Source of the DNA: Thermoleophilia bacterium
GTDB lineage: Bacteria > Actinomycetota > Thermoleophilia > RBG-16-64-13
DNA length: 57,833 nucleotides
NCBI GenBank assembly: GCA_026415615.1
Contig: JAOAGT010000008.1
Coordinates: forward strand, 1 to 57,833
Direction: 5' to 3'
In this document: piece after piece, positions 32,356 through 40,715 of the stretch
How positions within the stretch are numbered: the first letter of the stretch is position 1
Layout of the letters: every line of letters starts with the position of its first letter
Made by a program: the position numbers and the translations under genes
The notes under the pieces: generated by a model
Seen by the model: only the letters and a program-made list of their open reading frames with translations
What the model was told of the DNA's origin: nothing
The model's database searches: none

Positions 32356-33866
32356 TAAGGCTCGTGGTGTTCCGGTATATAGTCCTCGATAACTGGAAAG
32401 TCCCGAAGGCCTTTGTCGATAGCTGCCCGCATGAAGGACTCAACCCACCAGTAGATGTTTTGAGTGCGCACATTGCGCCTTAGTCTCCGCATCCGGTAGC
32501 GACGCTCGCCTGGCGACATTCTGAAAGCGTTATAGATGGCATCCGCTGTTTGTTCCACGTCATAAGGGTTGACAACCAGTGCTGCGTGACCAAGCTGAGC
32601 TGCGGCCCCCGCAAACTGACTTAGGATAAGCACCGAATCCTCATCCACGTCGCAGGCACAAAATTCCTTTGCCACCAGGTTCATGCCGTCCTTTAGGGGA
32701 GTGATGAGGGCAATATCAGCGGCTCGGTAGAGGGCCAAAAGCTCTGCGCGGTCGAGAGAACGGTAGAAGTAATGCACCGGCACCCACCCGACCTCTGAGT
32801 ACTTACCGTTAATCCAACCAACCATGCGCTCGATCTCTGTTCTCAGCTGGTCATATTTGGGTATCCCTTCGCGGCTGGGTACCACAACTTGGAACAGGTG
32901 AATATGTCCTCTTACTTCCGGGAAACGGCTGAGAAGGTCCGCAAACGCTCGCAACCGCTCTGGGATTCCCTTGGTGTAGTCCAGACGGTCTATTCCCAGC
33001 ACAATCTGACGGTCTGAGTAACGTGCCTTAATCGCTTTGACCCGCTGCTCCACGTCTGGACTACTGGCAGCTTTGGCGAACGCTTCGGCGTCTATGCTAA
33101 TGGGGAAGGTGCCGACCCTTGTCTCGCGGTCTTCCAGCCTGATCACGTGCAGGTGCTTTTCTACCTGCACGCGGGCGCGTCTAGCAAGAATCCTTACGCA
33201 TTGGACAAAGTTTCTCCTGTCGCGCTGGGTTTGAAGACCAACCAAGTCATAGGCGAGGAGTGAGCTAAGAACAGCCTGCCGCTCGGGTAGCTTGAGGAAA
33301 ATGTCCGGCGGAGGGAAAGGGATGTGGAGAAAAAACGCCAGTACTGCCTCGCAAGACATTTCACGCAGATGATGAGCGACGTCCATTAGATGGTAGTCAT
33401 GCACCCATACGAAGTCATCGGGCCGAGTGTCCGAAGCAATAACTTCGGCAAACCTGCGGTTGACCTTCACGTAGGCGTGCCAGTACTCAGGATCAAAGAC
33501 GCACTGAGAAGGAAGATCATGGAAGAGTGGCCAAATGGTCTCGTTTGAGTAGCCGTGGTAGTAGCGGTCAACCTCTTCCTGTGAAAGAGATATCGGTCTA
33601 AGTATGTATCCTGCTTCTCGCGACCGGGTGCGAAAAATTTCTTCCGCATTGGAGACTGGCTCGGAAGCTCCGGACCAGCCGATCCATACTCCTCCTCTGT
33701 CTCTGAGCACAGGCATAAGAGCAGTAATCAAACCGCCGGAACCGGGCTTCAGCACCCACTGGTCTTTGTTGCGGCATTCAAGCGTATAGGGCAAGCGATT
33801 CGATACCACTACCAACCTGTTAGCGGGGCTGTTTGTCACTTGTCCTCCCTCTGGCTTGGCTGACAT
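32352..33866 (-). CDS. otsA: Trehalose-6-phosphate synthase
   Basis: A 504-residue GT20 enzyme that joins a nucleotide-activated glucose to glucose-6-phosphate. Motifs: VVVSNRLPYTLE at the start, GSGGLITALMPVLRDRGGVW (sugar-phosphate loop), DFVWVHDYHLMDVAHHLRE, VLGIDRLDYTKGIPERLRAF and PLKDGMNLVAKEFCA. It has the normal single-domain length, without a fused phosphatase. It is the last gene of a four-gene minus-strand run (otsB, DUF5752, treT-like, otsA), 12 bases after the TreT-like gene. OtsB upstream supplies the matching phosphatase, so the two-step route is complete. Confidence 0.94.
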   Translation of the reverse strand: MSAKPEGGQVTNSPANRLVVVSNRLPYTLECRNKDQWVLKPGSGGLITALMPVLRDRGGVWIGWSGASEPVSNAEEIFRTRSREAGYILRPISLSQEEVDRYYHGYSNETIWPLFHDLPSQCVFDPEYWHAYVKVNRRFAEVIASDTRPDDFVWVHDYHLMDVAHHLREMSCEAVLAFFLHIPFPPPDIFLKLPERQAVLSSLLAYDLVGLQTQRDRRNFVQCVRILARRARVQVEKHLHVIRLEDRETRVGTFPISIDAEAFAKAASSPDVEQRVKAIKARYSDRQIVLGIDRLDYTKGIPERLRAFADLLSRFPEVRGHIHLFQVVVPSREGIPKYDQLRTEIERMVGWINGKYSEVGWVPVHYFYRSLDRAELLALYRAADIALITPLKDGMNLVAKEFCACDVDEDSVLILSQFAGAAAQLGHAALVVNPYDVEQTADAIYNAFRMSPGERRYRMRRLRRNVRTQNIYWWVESFMRAAIDKGLRDFPVIEDYIPEHHEPY

Positions 33867-33878
33867 CGCGGCCCCGTC

Positions 33879-35138
33879 TTAACCCAGTTCAATTCGGTCC
33901 AAGTTCCCGTGAAGCAGGGCCACCATCAAGGTCAGGTATTCACGCAAATGTCGAGTGATAAGGAAACTCTGCCGGACGTACTCACGTGCGTTCTGACCAA
34001 TCTCTTTCATGCGCTGACGATTTGAGAGCAGGTAACGGATGCGGAGAGCTGCTCCCTCGGGCGTATCCACGAGAAATCCTGTTTGATGATCCATCAACTG
34101 GAGACGTATGCCTCCCGTGTTTCCGCCAATAACAGGTTTTGCCTTCCACATAGCTTCGGTCACAGTGAGACCAAATCCCTCTCGAAGAGACTTTTGCAGA
34201 ACGATGTCTGCCCCGGACTGCAGCGCATTGATAACTCTGTTGCTGTAGTGTCCCGAAGACAGGATGTGGATATCAGGATCGCCTTCCGCAGCGGCCCGCA
34301 CGTCCTGCAGCACGGCGTCGCCCTCGGGGTCGTCTGTGGCGCCGCCGCCAGCAAGTACGAGCTGAAGGCTAGGTATGAACTTCTTAGCCAGTTGGTAGGC
34401 CTGGATTACCCCCAACGGGTCTTTGAAACGGTCAAAACGCGATACTTGCAGCACAATAGGTCTTTCGGGATCGATGCCGAACTCTAGCAAAACCCGCTCT
34501 ACCTCGTTTCTTTCAAGCGGTATGTTTTTCTCGCTTAGCGGGTCGATACTCGGAGGTATGAGAAAAACCGGATGCGGCATTGCCTGGGCGAACGCATCCA
34601 GCGAAAACACGCTTGCGTCGTAGTCGAGCAGGAATCTTCTCAAGTACTTCCAAACAGGACGGTAGGGGTGGCTTAAGTCGATATGACAACGCCAAATCCA
34701 CTTACCTCGGCGGTTTGAGCACAACCCAAGGAGCGGTGCAGGCTGTGGATCGTGGACAAACACGATGTCTGCCTGCTCCAGAATCGGGCGCAGCCGTTCG
34801 GCATTAAGGGCGTTTACCTCCTCGTAGGTGCGAAGCAAATGCGGAGGTATCTCTAACGACTTTCCTTGCAGGGCGTTGTGGAAGGACTTGGTGCAGGTAA
34901 AGAAGTCCTCTGTTCCCTCGATTACCTCCCAGCTGGTGTCAAGACCTAGCTCCTGCATGAGCGGGACCATAGCTTCTAGAATCTCCGCTACGCCGCCTCC
35001 CCTCCTGGTCGAGTTGACATGCACCACCTTGATATCCTTCAGGAGAGAGGCAAGCTGGCGAAGTTGCTCGACGGCGTCCGGCCCAGCGTGCTGGGCATAA
35101 CGCTCAAGCAGACCGGTTGGAGTTGTTATCTTGCTCAT
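33879..35138 (-). CDS. treT: Trehalose synthase of TreT type (GT4 glycosyltransferase)
   Basis: A 419-residue GT4 glycosyltransferase like the trehalose glycosyltransferring synthase TreT, which makes trehalose from NDP-glucose and glucose in one step. Family features: VVHVNSTRRGGGVAEIL near residue 37, VIEGTEDFFTCTKSFHNALQ, DIVFVHDPQPAPLL, WRCHIDLSHPYRPVW, VLQVSRFDRFKDPLGVIQAY and KSLREGFGLTVTEAMWK. The start overlaps the DUF5752 stop (ATGA) with GGGAG upstream. Sitting between DUF5752 and otsA supports trehalose metabolism; a related glucosylglycerate or sucrose-type activity is the main alternative. Confidence 0.85.
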   Translation of the reverse strand: MSKITTPTGLLERYAQHAGPDAVEQLRQLASLLKDIKVVHVNSTRRGGGVAEILEAMVPLMQELGLDTSWEVIEGTEDFFTCTKSFHNALQGKSLEIPPHLLRTYEEVNALNAERLRPILEQADIVFVHDPQPAPLLGLCSNRRGKWIWRCHIDLSHPYRPVWKYLRRFLLDYDASVFSLDAFAQAMPHPVFLIPPSIDPLSEKNIPLERNEVERVLLEFGIDPERPIVLQVSRFDRFKDPLGVIQAYQLAKKFIPSLQLVLAGGGATDDPEGDAVLQDVRAAAEGDPDIHILSSGHYSNRVINALQSGADIVLQKSLREGFGLTVTEAMWKAKPVIGGNTGGIRLQLMDHQTGFLVDTPEGAALRIRYLLSNRQRMKEIGQNAREYVRQSFLITRHLREYLTLMVALLHGNLDRIELG

Positions 35139-35836
35139 ACGTGCTGCTCTCCCGCCGAGCGACTCTGGTTTGACGGTGCGGTTTCCCCAAAATACTTGGC
35201 AAACACTCCTGACAGACGGTCGCGGAGCGTGGAAAGAGGGTCAAAATACGGATCGATCTCCGCAATTGCGTCGCACAATGGTGCATACTCGCTGCCTAGT
35301 CCCATAAGCCAAGCGCGGAAGTCGTCAACTCCTATGGGCTCACGACGTCTCGCGTCCACGAAATGGTAAAAAACGCTTCCCAGGGACATTCGCGGCACTG
35401 CTTCGACCAGTTCGCTTGGATGTGTGAGTCGCTGATGGGTGTCAAACACCACAGTGACCGAGCGCACGAAATGGAACTGCTGATCAGGGCGGGCCACAGC
35501 CACCGTCTCTGTCTCATCAAGCCGCTCTTCGATTACCTCGATTAACTCTTGCCGCAGGCTCTCGATGTCGGAGAATTCAGCCGGGTCGATTACCGCCAAC
35601 CTTTCCGCAATCACGTTATCGTGCAGACTTCGATGGCACCAGGCGGCAAAGTCATTGTTGTACTCGCGGTCGATCAAGTGGGGACGAAGAAGTGTGCCCC
35701 AGAAGTGGTGATAGATTGAGCCAGGATGAATGTCGCGGATGTTATCCCGCAGCTCTCGCAGAGTTTGGGCGCGCCGTCCAGTGGCGATGATAGCCAGTGC
35801 GCAGTCTTTGACTGCGAATTCTGTCACCTCTCTCAC
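35135..35836 (-). CDS. DUF5752 family protein with internal duplication
   Basis: A 233-residue cytoplasmic protein matching what I know of DUF5752, found beside trehalose or sugar transferases. Two halves resemble each other: residues about 24-108 (TLRELRDNIRDIHPGSIYHH; then DFAAWCHRSL, AERLAVIDP, ESLRQELIEV) and about 138-222 (HPSELVEAVPRMSLGSVFYH; then DFRAWLMGLG, CDAIAEIDP, STLRDRLSGV). The repeated S(I/V)(Y/F)xHF and DFxAW points may form one site per half. Starts at GTG 35836, or at GTG 35827 if GGAGG is the ribosome site. Coupled to TreT by ATGA. No reaction is known; a regulator or partner of the synthase is inference. Confidence 0.72.
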   Translation of the reverse strand: MREVTEFAVKDCALAIIATGRRAQTLRELRDNIRDIHPGSIYHHFWGTLLRPHLIDREYNNDFAAWCHRSLHDNVIAERLAVIDPAEFSDIESLRQELIEVIEERLDETETVAVARPDQQFHFVRSVTVVFDTHQRLTHPSELVEAVPRMSLGSVFYHFVDARRREPIGVDDFRAWLMGLGSEYAPLCDAIAEIDPYFDPLSTLRDRLSGVFAKYFGETAPSNQSRSAGEQHV

Positions 35837-35905
35837 CTCCGTCAGGCTGTGACACTAGTCTACCCTAGCCGGACCTCGCCTGTGGTGGCTAGTCACAAGG
35901 TCTCC

Positions 35906-36775
35906 CTAAAGAAACTTGCCCAGAAACTCAAGCACCTCGTCGGGGTTCCGTAACGAATACTTAGCCTGCGTGGGGCGGTCTAGCTCTTCTGCTACTACAA
36001 TGCCAATGCCCCACTCCGCTACGGCTTCGTACATGTCCTCGTCGGTCAAGTCGTCCCCGATGCATATAGGGCAGGCTCGATTCTTGTCGAGGCCGAGTTT
36101 CTCCAAAAGCCATCCAACCACACTGCCTTTGTTCCACGGGTGGCAAGGGCGAAGCTCGAGGACCATCTTTCCTCTTCTTAAGCATAGGCTGCTTGCACCG
36201 CGGACTGCGTCCTGTACGGCCTTCTCTACGAGAGCGCGCGCCTCGTCACTCGCTAGGCGATGGTGGACTGAAAGGGAAGTCTGCTTTAGTTCCAGTATGA
36301 CACCCTCTAGCCCGTGCAGCTCTTGCCTGAGCTCTTGCGCGAAGTGCATGAGCTCATCACTGTTGCGAGCATCAATCTTGAGTTCTATTCCGGAGCCCTT
36401 TGGGCCCTCGAGACGGTGGCCGTGGTCACCTGCGTAATAGATGTTTGGAACTCTGAGATGTTTTCGGAGGTTCGGAAGGTCCCGGCCAGACACAACGCAC
36501 ACCGGATACCGGGCGCCAAGAGCACGCAGGGTGTTGTCGGTTGCTGTTGAGACACTGACCATTTCTGGATGGGACACGATCGGGGTTAGCGTGCCGTCGA
36601 AATCCAGAAAAAAGGCGGGCAAACGGTGGCCAAGCGTTACCTGTATTTCAGAAAACCGGGCCAGGGCAGAAGGGGGCAGGTGAGAGGGAGTTGCCTCGGG
36701 TGACTTTAGCTCAACTGGGCTTCCGGATAGGTCTGTACGTTGCTGGTCGTGGTTTGTCATTTTGAAGTCTTTCAC
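35906..36775 (-). CDS. otsB: Trehalose-6-phosphate phosphatase
   Basis: A 289-residue HAD phosphatase that turns trehalose-6-phosphate into trehalose. HAD motif I is LPAFFLDFDGTLTPIV (about 54-69), motif II VCVVSGRD, motif III region GSVVGWLLEKLG and motif IV GDDLTDEDMYEAV; the cap segment YYAGDHGHRLEGP is typical of OtsB. The first 45 residues are variable. GTG 36775 opens the frame; ATG 36760 is an alternative and neither has a strong Shine-Dalgarno. First gene of the trehalose run, divergent from the RRM gene. Confidence 0.93.
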   Translation of the reverse strand: MKDFKMTNHDQQRTDLSGSPVELKSPEATPSHLPPSALARFSEIQVTLGHRLPAFFLDFDGTLTPIVSHPEMVSVSTATDNTLRALGARYPVCVVSGRDLPNLRKHLRVPNIYYAGDHGHRLEGPKGSGIELKIDARNSDELMHFAQELRQELHGLEGVILELKQTSLSVHHRLASDEARALVEKAVQDAVRGASSLCLRRGKMVLELRPCHPWNKGSVVGWLLEKLGLDKNRACPICIGDDLTDEDMYEAVAEWGIGIVVAEELDRPTQAKYSLRNPDEVLEFLGKFL

Positions 36776-36936
36776 CCCAAATTGTTCCTATTGCTCTTGG
36801 ATCAGGTATGATGGTATAGCATCGGCAGGAAGCTTTCCCCGCGGCGCTAAGAGTACGTTACTCGTCCGTCCGCAGGTGCGTCCGAACGAATGCCATTTAA
36901 GTAAGCGAAGTAAGTTGAAAGTGTATGGAGGACGAG

Positions 36937-37302
36937 ATGGGTAACGGTACTACAAGGCTGTATGTCGGCAATCTTTCCTATGGCACCACCAAGGAAACCC
37001 TTGAGCAAGCCTTCTCTGGTTACGGAGAGGTTGCGTCTGTCGACATAATCACCGACCGGCAAAGCGGCCGAGCAAAGGGCTTTGCGTTTGTGGAAATGAG
37101 CACTCCCGAGGAGGCTGAGGCTGCTAAGCAAGGCTTAAACGGCTCGGAGATTGACGGACGCACGATCAATGTGGACAACGCTCGCACTCAGGCTCATCGG
37201 GAGGGCGGCGGTCGCAGCGGTGGACACAGTGGTTATGGAAGCTATGGCGGGAGGTTCGGCGGCCCGCGCAGAGGCGGTCGCACAGGCGGCAGTCGTTGGT
37301 AG
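36937..37302 (+). CDS. RNA-binding protein with one RRM and Gly/Arg-rich tail
   Basis: A 121-residue single-RRM protein like the cyanobacterial Rbp group and bacterial cold-inducible RNA-binding proteins. RNP2 is LYVGNLS (8-14) and RNP1 is KGFAFVEM (47-54), with aromatic residues at the stacking positions. The tail from about residue 88 is rich in Gly, Arg and Ser (GGGRSGGHSGYGSYGGRFGG) and probably adds non-specific RNA binding. ATG 36937 was chosen because GGAGG sits 5 bases before it; the ATG four codons upstream overlaps that site. The 160-base region back to otsB, with a long leader, would suit cold or stress control, but no specific element was identified. Confidence 0.88.
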   Translation: MGNGTTRLYVGNLSYGTTKETLEQAFSGYGEVASVDIITDRQSGRAKGFAFVEMSTPEEAEAAKQGLNGSEIDGRTINVDNARTQAHREGGGRSGGHSGYGSYGGRFGGPRRGGRTGGSRW

Positions 37303-37386
37303 ACCTTTTCGATACTTCGGTCTTGCAGGTGTCAGCGTCCGCGCCTTGCGTGCTTTTGTGCTGGACGGCAGCAAGGGAGGTGTAAC

Positions 37387-37914
37387 GTGCAAAAGGCAAG
37401 TGAGGTGATTGGCCGCAGCGTGGTAGCCCGGGAGGGCGGAAAGACCGTCGGTAAGGTCAAGGAGATTGTTCTCAACGAGACCGGGACCCGAGTGCTTGGC
37501 TTCGTGGTAGACGAGGGTCTCTTCAAGAGCGATAAGGTGGTTCCTTGGGGGGCAGTTCAGGCCATTGGGCCTGACTCGGTGATAATTACTTCTACCGCGA
37601 GTGTGGTGAAGACGGAGGAAGCTCCCGAGATCAAGAGCGTGCTTGACAAGAAGCTGAACGTGCGGGGAACACGGTTGCAGACCACCACCGGGAAGGATCT
37701 CGGCAAGATTGACGACTACCAGTTTGATGAAAGTTCTGGAAGCGTCATCGGCTTCGAACTTTCTGGAGGAGTATTCGCGGACGTTTTTAAAGGCAAGAGC
37801 TTTCTGCCTACTCCTACCACTCTTGAGCTAGGTCGAGAACTAGCTTTTGTGGGGCCGGAGGCCGAAGCCGCCTTACAAGATTCAAGCGGAAATCCGCGCG
37901 AGGGGTCGCAGTAG
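37387..37914 (+). CDS. PRC-barrel domain protein (two barrels)
   Basis: A 175-residue protein with two PRC-barrel-like halves: KASEVIGRSVVAREGGKTVG then EIVLNETGTRVLGFVVDEGL (about 3-75), and LNVRGTRLQTTTGKDLGKID with DYQFDESSGSVIGFELSGGV (about 90-155). Such barrels serve as small binding modules in RimM and photosynthetic reaction-centre H subunits; free-standing bacterial ones have no settled role. GTG start with AAGGGAGG 6 bases upstream. It lies 84 bases after the RRM gene in the same direction. Its terminator lies inside the end of the convergent lgt gene. Confidence 0.82.
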   Translation: MQKASEVIGRSVVAREGGKTVGKVKEIVLNETGTRVLGFVVDEGLFKSDKVVPWGAVQAIGPDSVIITSTASVVKTEEAPEIKSVLDKKLNVRGTRLQTTTGKDLGKIDDYQFDESSGSVIGFELSGGVFADVFKGKSFLPTPTTLELGRELAFVGPEAEAALQDSSGNPREGSQ

Positions 37915-37932
37915 TCTGGTTAGCAAAGCTGC

Positions 37933-38868
37933 TTATTTGCAGGTTGAGCTAGTAAGGTGAGTTGGCGGGCCGCCTGTTTCGTGCGAGCTGATTTGTGAGG
38001 CTCTGCCGCGAAACAGGCGGCCCGTGCTTTGCCCAGTCAGACGTTGTGCGAGGAGAATGGCGCTTAGGAAGGACAGTAAAACGTACAGACAGGGATAAAA
38101 CCAGCTGGGGAGAACAGAATTGGCTGGTAGCACGCGCAAGAAGTGGTTTGCGAGGCGAAATAGAGTAAACCCAAGCGCGAAAACTAGGAATGCCGCTCCG
38201 TCTGTGCTGCCTAACGGAACTCGTCTACGGAGGAGTCTAGCTAGGAACAGGGCGAACGGGAGAAGAACGACGGCTGCAAGAGCCTCGTATATCTGCGTGG
38301 GATGAACGGGTCTGAGAGGTCCGCTTAACCCGGGTAAAGTTGTCTGTCCGCTTGCAAGCTGGCTTGCCCATACTTCGGTCCAGGCTCGGGAACCTGGCGG
38401 GTAGGAGACACCCCAAGGCAACGAGGTGGCTCGACCAAAGCAACAACCGTTGAGAAAGCAGCCGATACGCATGAGCATGATGCCTGCAGCCAGGCCGGGT
38501 AGTGCCGCGTCAGCCAGTTTCCATATGGGCATTGAGAGTCTGCGAGCTACGAGGATTCCTACTGCGACTGCAGCAACTAGTCCCCCGTACAGGGCAAATC
38601 CTCGAAATCGAAGGGCGTAGATCTGGGCCAGATTGGTTGCGTAGTAATTCCAATTAACAGCCAGATCAAGCAAGCGTGCTCCCACAAGGCCAGCAACCAG
38701 AGCAAGCCCATACGCAAGCAGTGCCCGTCCCCAGTGTAGTTTTCTCCTGCGGGCGGCAAGCACGGAGATGAGCAGAGCAGCTACCCAAGCAAGTACATAA
38801 AAGGTAGCGTACGCGGATAGGGTGACTGTAGTGTCGCCCAGCACAAGGGTGGCCAATATCGGGCGCAC
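37933..38868 (-). CDS. lgt: Prolipoprotein diacylglyceryl transferase
   Basis: A 311-residue membrane enzyme that attaches diacylglycerol to the lipobox Cys of prelipoproteins; this fits the many lipoproteins here. About seven hydrophobic segments are visible. The conserved region reads MRIGCFLNGCCFGRATSLPW (around 175; the GCFxxGCC form rather than the E. coli GNFxNxE form), followed by RPVHPTQIYEAL. The start is GTG with GAGAGG upstream. The last about 30 residues, after the final membrane segment, are encoded across a perfect 16-bp inverted repeat, so the tail is likely a by-product of terminator placement. Confidence 0.86.
   Translation of the reverse strand: MRPILATLVLGDTTVTLSAYATFYVLAWVAALLISVLAARRRKLHWGRALLAYGLALVAGLVGARLLDLAVNWNYYATNLAQIYALRFRGFALYGGLVAAVAVGILVARRLSMPIWKLADAALPGLAAGIMLMRIGCFLNGCCFGRATSLPWGVSYPPGSRAWTEVWASQLASGQTTLPGLSGPLRPVHPTQIYEALAAVVLLPFALFLARLLRRRVPLGSTDGAAFLVFALGFTLFRLANHFLRVLPANSVLPSWFYPCLYVLLSFLSAILLAQRLTGQSTGRLFRGRASQISSHETGGPPTHLTSSTCK
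37966..38024. terminator. 16-bp inverted-repeat terminator inside the 3' end of lgt
   Basis: CGGGCCGCCTGTTTCG (37966-37981) pairs perfectly with CGAAACAGGCGGCCCG (38009-38024) around a 27-base loop. It probably ends the plus-strand PRC-barrel transcript (stop at 37914) and, from the other side, forms within the last codons of lgt. Confidence 0.75.
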
Positions 38869-38916
38869 CGGACCTCTCCGGTCAGCTAGTCGCAGTATCT
38901 GCTGTCTCTCTCAGCC

Positions 38917-40647
38917 TTACTCGCCAGAAAGCAGCTTTACCAGCAGATTGTATAGCATCTGGGCCACCTCCCCGCGAGTGGCCGGTGCGGTCGTGTTCCA
39001 AGAGCTCAAGCCTCCAAGTGGGGCCTGAATGCCGGCGAGCAAGCTATTGTACTCGGCTGTGCGGATGTTCTCGCCATGTGCGGGGCTTGAGTAGTCAAGC
39101 TGTCCTCGCCATTCATCTGGGGGAGTTGCCAGCACTGGGGCGCCGGCTCTTACCGCCATGGTGATCACTTGTTGCCGCGTAACTCGCGCCCGGGGGCGGA
39201 AAGTGTGATCACTGTAACCAGTGATCAACCCGGTAGCAGCTGCCTTAACCACATAGTAGTAGGGATATAGCTCACCCGGCGGCTGGTTGGCTAGCGTGAC
39301 GTCTATGAACGGCGATGGGAGCACCTCGCTTATGGACGGAGTGTATGTCTCCGGGCGCCACTGCGCCATTGTCAGAAGAAGCATCTTGGCAAACTGCTGG
39401 CGGGTGGTTGGGTCAGCAAGGCCAAACCGGCCATCGCAGTAGCCTTGGATTATGCGCAGAGAGGTTAGAGCGCTGATCGCTGGGGCGTAGGGATGGTTTA
39501 TGTCGACGTCGCTGAACAGCAAGGAGCCTTCCTGCGGTAAACGAGAGAAGTACAGATTTTTGCCAGCCAGGAAGACCAGCAGGTTATCGGAAAGGTCCGG
39601 TTTCTCAGGGTCTTGTCCTTCGATGGTCAGAAGCTGGCTCTTCTCGGTGCCGAGGTTCAAGACAACGATGCCCGGTGGACTATGCTGCTTCCAAGCGACA
39701 TAGGAGCCTTTGACAGTAGGGGTGAGATTCCCCACGTCGTTGGCCGTGAGTGACGCTCGGGATCCGGTCGATATATCGAAAGTTACGATTTGGTAAGTTG
39801 ACCATGGATATGCGGAACCCTGCACGGCGTCGCCGCAGGACCAAAACACTAAGCCATTGTCTATGCGGGGGTCTTCGTTGTTTTTACCAGCCACTCCAAT
39901 GGAGGTGCTGGATTTGGTTGTCAGGTCGTACAGAATGATGTCGGACCTGCCGCCCTCGTCACGGGTGCACACGACGTAGTTTTGCCAGATGTCAGGATTG
40001 TGGTACTCAGGGCCGGCAAGCAAGAGTTGCGGCGCGCCGCCTGCCTCCAGGTCGTAGACGTATATTCCCGACGTCCACGGCGCCCCGGCGGCGCGTTTCT
40101 CCCATACTACCCTGCCACCGTGTATCCGCGGATTGACATCGCTGCCGTCACCTGGGTCGGTGTTGCGTGTGACTTGAATCGTTGCCCCGCTGTTCACATG
40201 GTAAGCGTATACGTCCTGATAGGCGGCACCCGCTCGACTTCCTTGATAGACGACCCAGGATCCATCGATAGAGGGGTTGTAGTAATGCCCGGCTCGACTT
40301 GGGGAAATCGCAACATTTGTCTTGGTGGCCAGGTCAAGCAAATATGTGGTGGCATAACCACCCGGGACCAAGCCTGTCCATGCAACCCGGTTATTTCCTG
40401 CGGCGATAAAGGTAGGCACTGCGCCCTGTACCGGGGAAGGAATGGCCACTAGATCAAAACCGCAACCGGTCGAAGCGGCAGCGATTTTGATCTCACCTGT
40501 CGTTGGCGCTAAGGCGACCTGAGAACTAGAAGAGTCGTGCGCCGTGATGTTGCTCCCAGGATCCGCCAAAGCTGCCGTCCAAGTGAGCAGAACCAAGAGA
40601 GTCGTACAAGTCGCCGCAAGAACTGCCCAACCTAGCTTTCTTGTCAC
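38917..40647 (-). CDS. Exported beta-propeller protein with C-terminal SLH domains
   Basis: A 576-residue secreted protein. A signal peptide (LAATCTTLLVLLTWTAALA, about 9-27) is followed by a TolB/DPP4-like propeller region (about 75-370) of repeated strands such as YNPSIDGSWVVYQGSR, NPRIHGGRVVWEKR, NPDIWQNYVVC and EDPRIDNGLVFWSC. Two to three SLH domains follow (FSDVDINHPYAPAISALTSL; ITGYSDHTFRPRARVTRQQV; TTAPATRGEVAQMLYNLL), which would bind the protein to the cell wall. GTG start with GGAGGT. The ligand of the propeller is unknown. It is next to the corrinoid activator gene on the same strand but 68 bases away, with no sign of shared function. Confidence 0.85.
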   Translation of the reverse strand: MTRKLGWAVLAATCTTLLVLLTWTAALADPGSNITAHDSSSSQVALAPTTGEIKIAAASTGCGFDLVAIPSPVQGAVPTFIAAGNNRVAWTGLVPGGYATTYLLDLATKTNVAISPSRAGHYYNPSIDGSWVVYQGSRAGAAYQDVYAYHVNSGATIQVTRNTDPGDGSDVNPRIHGGRVVWEKRAAGAPWTSGIYVYDLEAGGAPQLLLAGPEYHNPDIWQNYVVCTRDEGGRSDIILYDLTTKSSTSIGVAGKNNEDPRIDNGLVFWSCGDAVQGSAYPWSTYQIVTFDISTGSRASLTANDVGNLTPTVKGSYVAWKQHSPPGIVVLNLGTEKSQLLTIEGQDPEKPDLSDNLLVFLAGKNLYFSRLPQEGSLLFSDVDINHPYAPAISALTSLRIIQGYCDGRFGLADPTTRQQFAKMLLLTMAQWRPETYTPSISEVLPSPFIDVTLANQPPGELYPYYYVVKAAATGLITGYSDHTFRPRARVTRQQVITMAVRAGAPVLATPPDEWRGQLDYSSPAHGENIRTAEYNSLLAGIQAPLGGLSSWNTTAPATRGEVAQMLYNLLVKLLSGE

Positions 40648-40715
40648 CTGGCACCTCCGAGCCCGTTACCTTCCCCCACAAATCGGGGTTCGGGCGCCGT
40701 TTACGCGTTTCGCCG

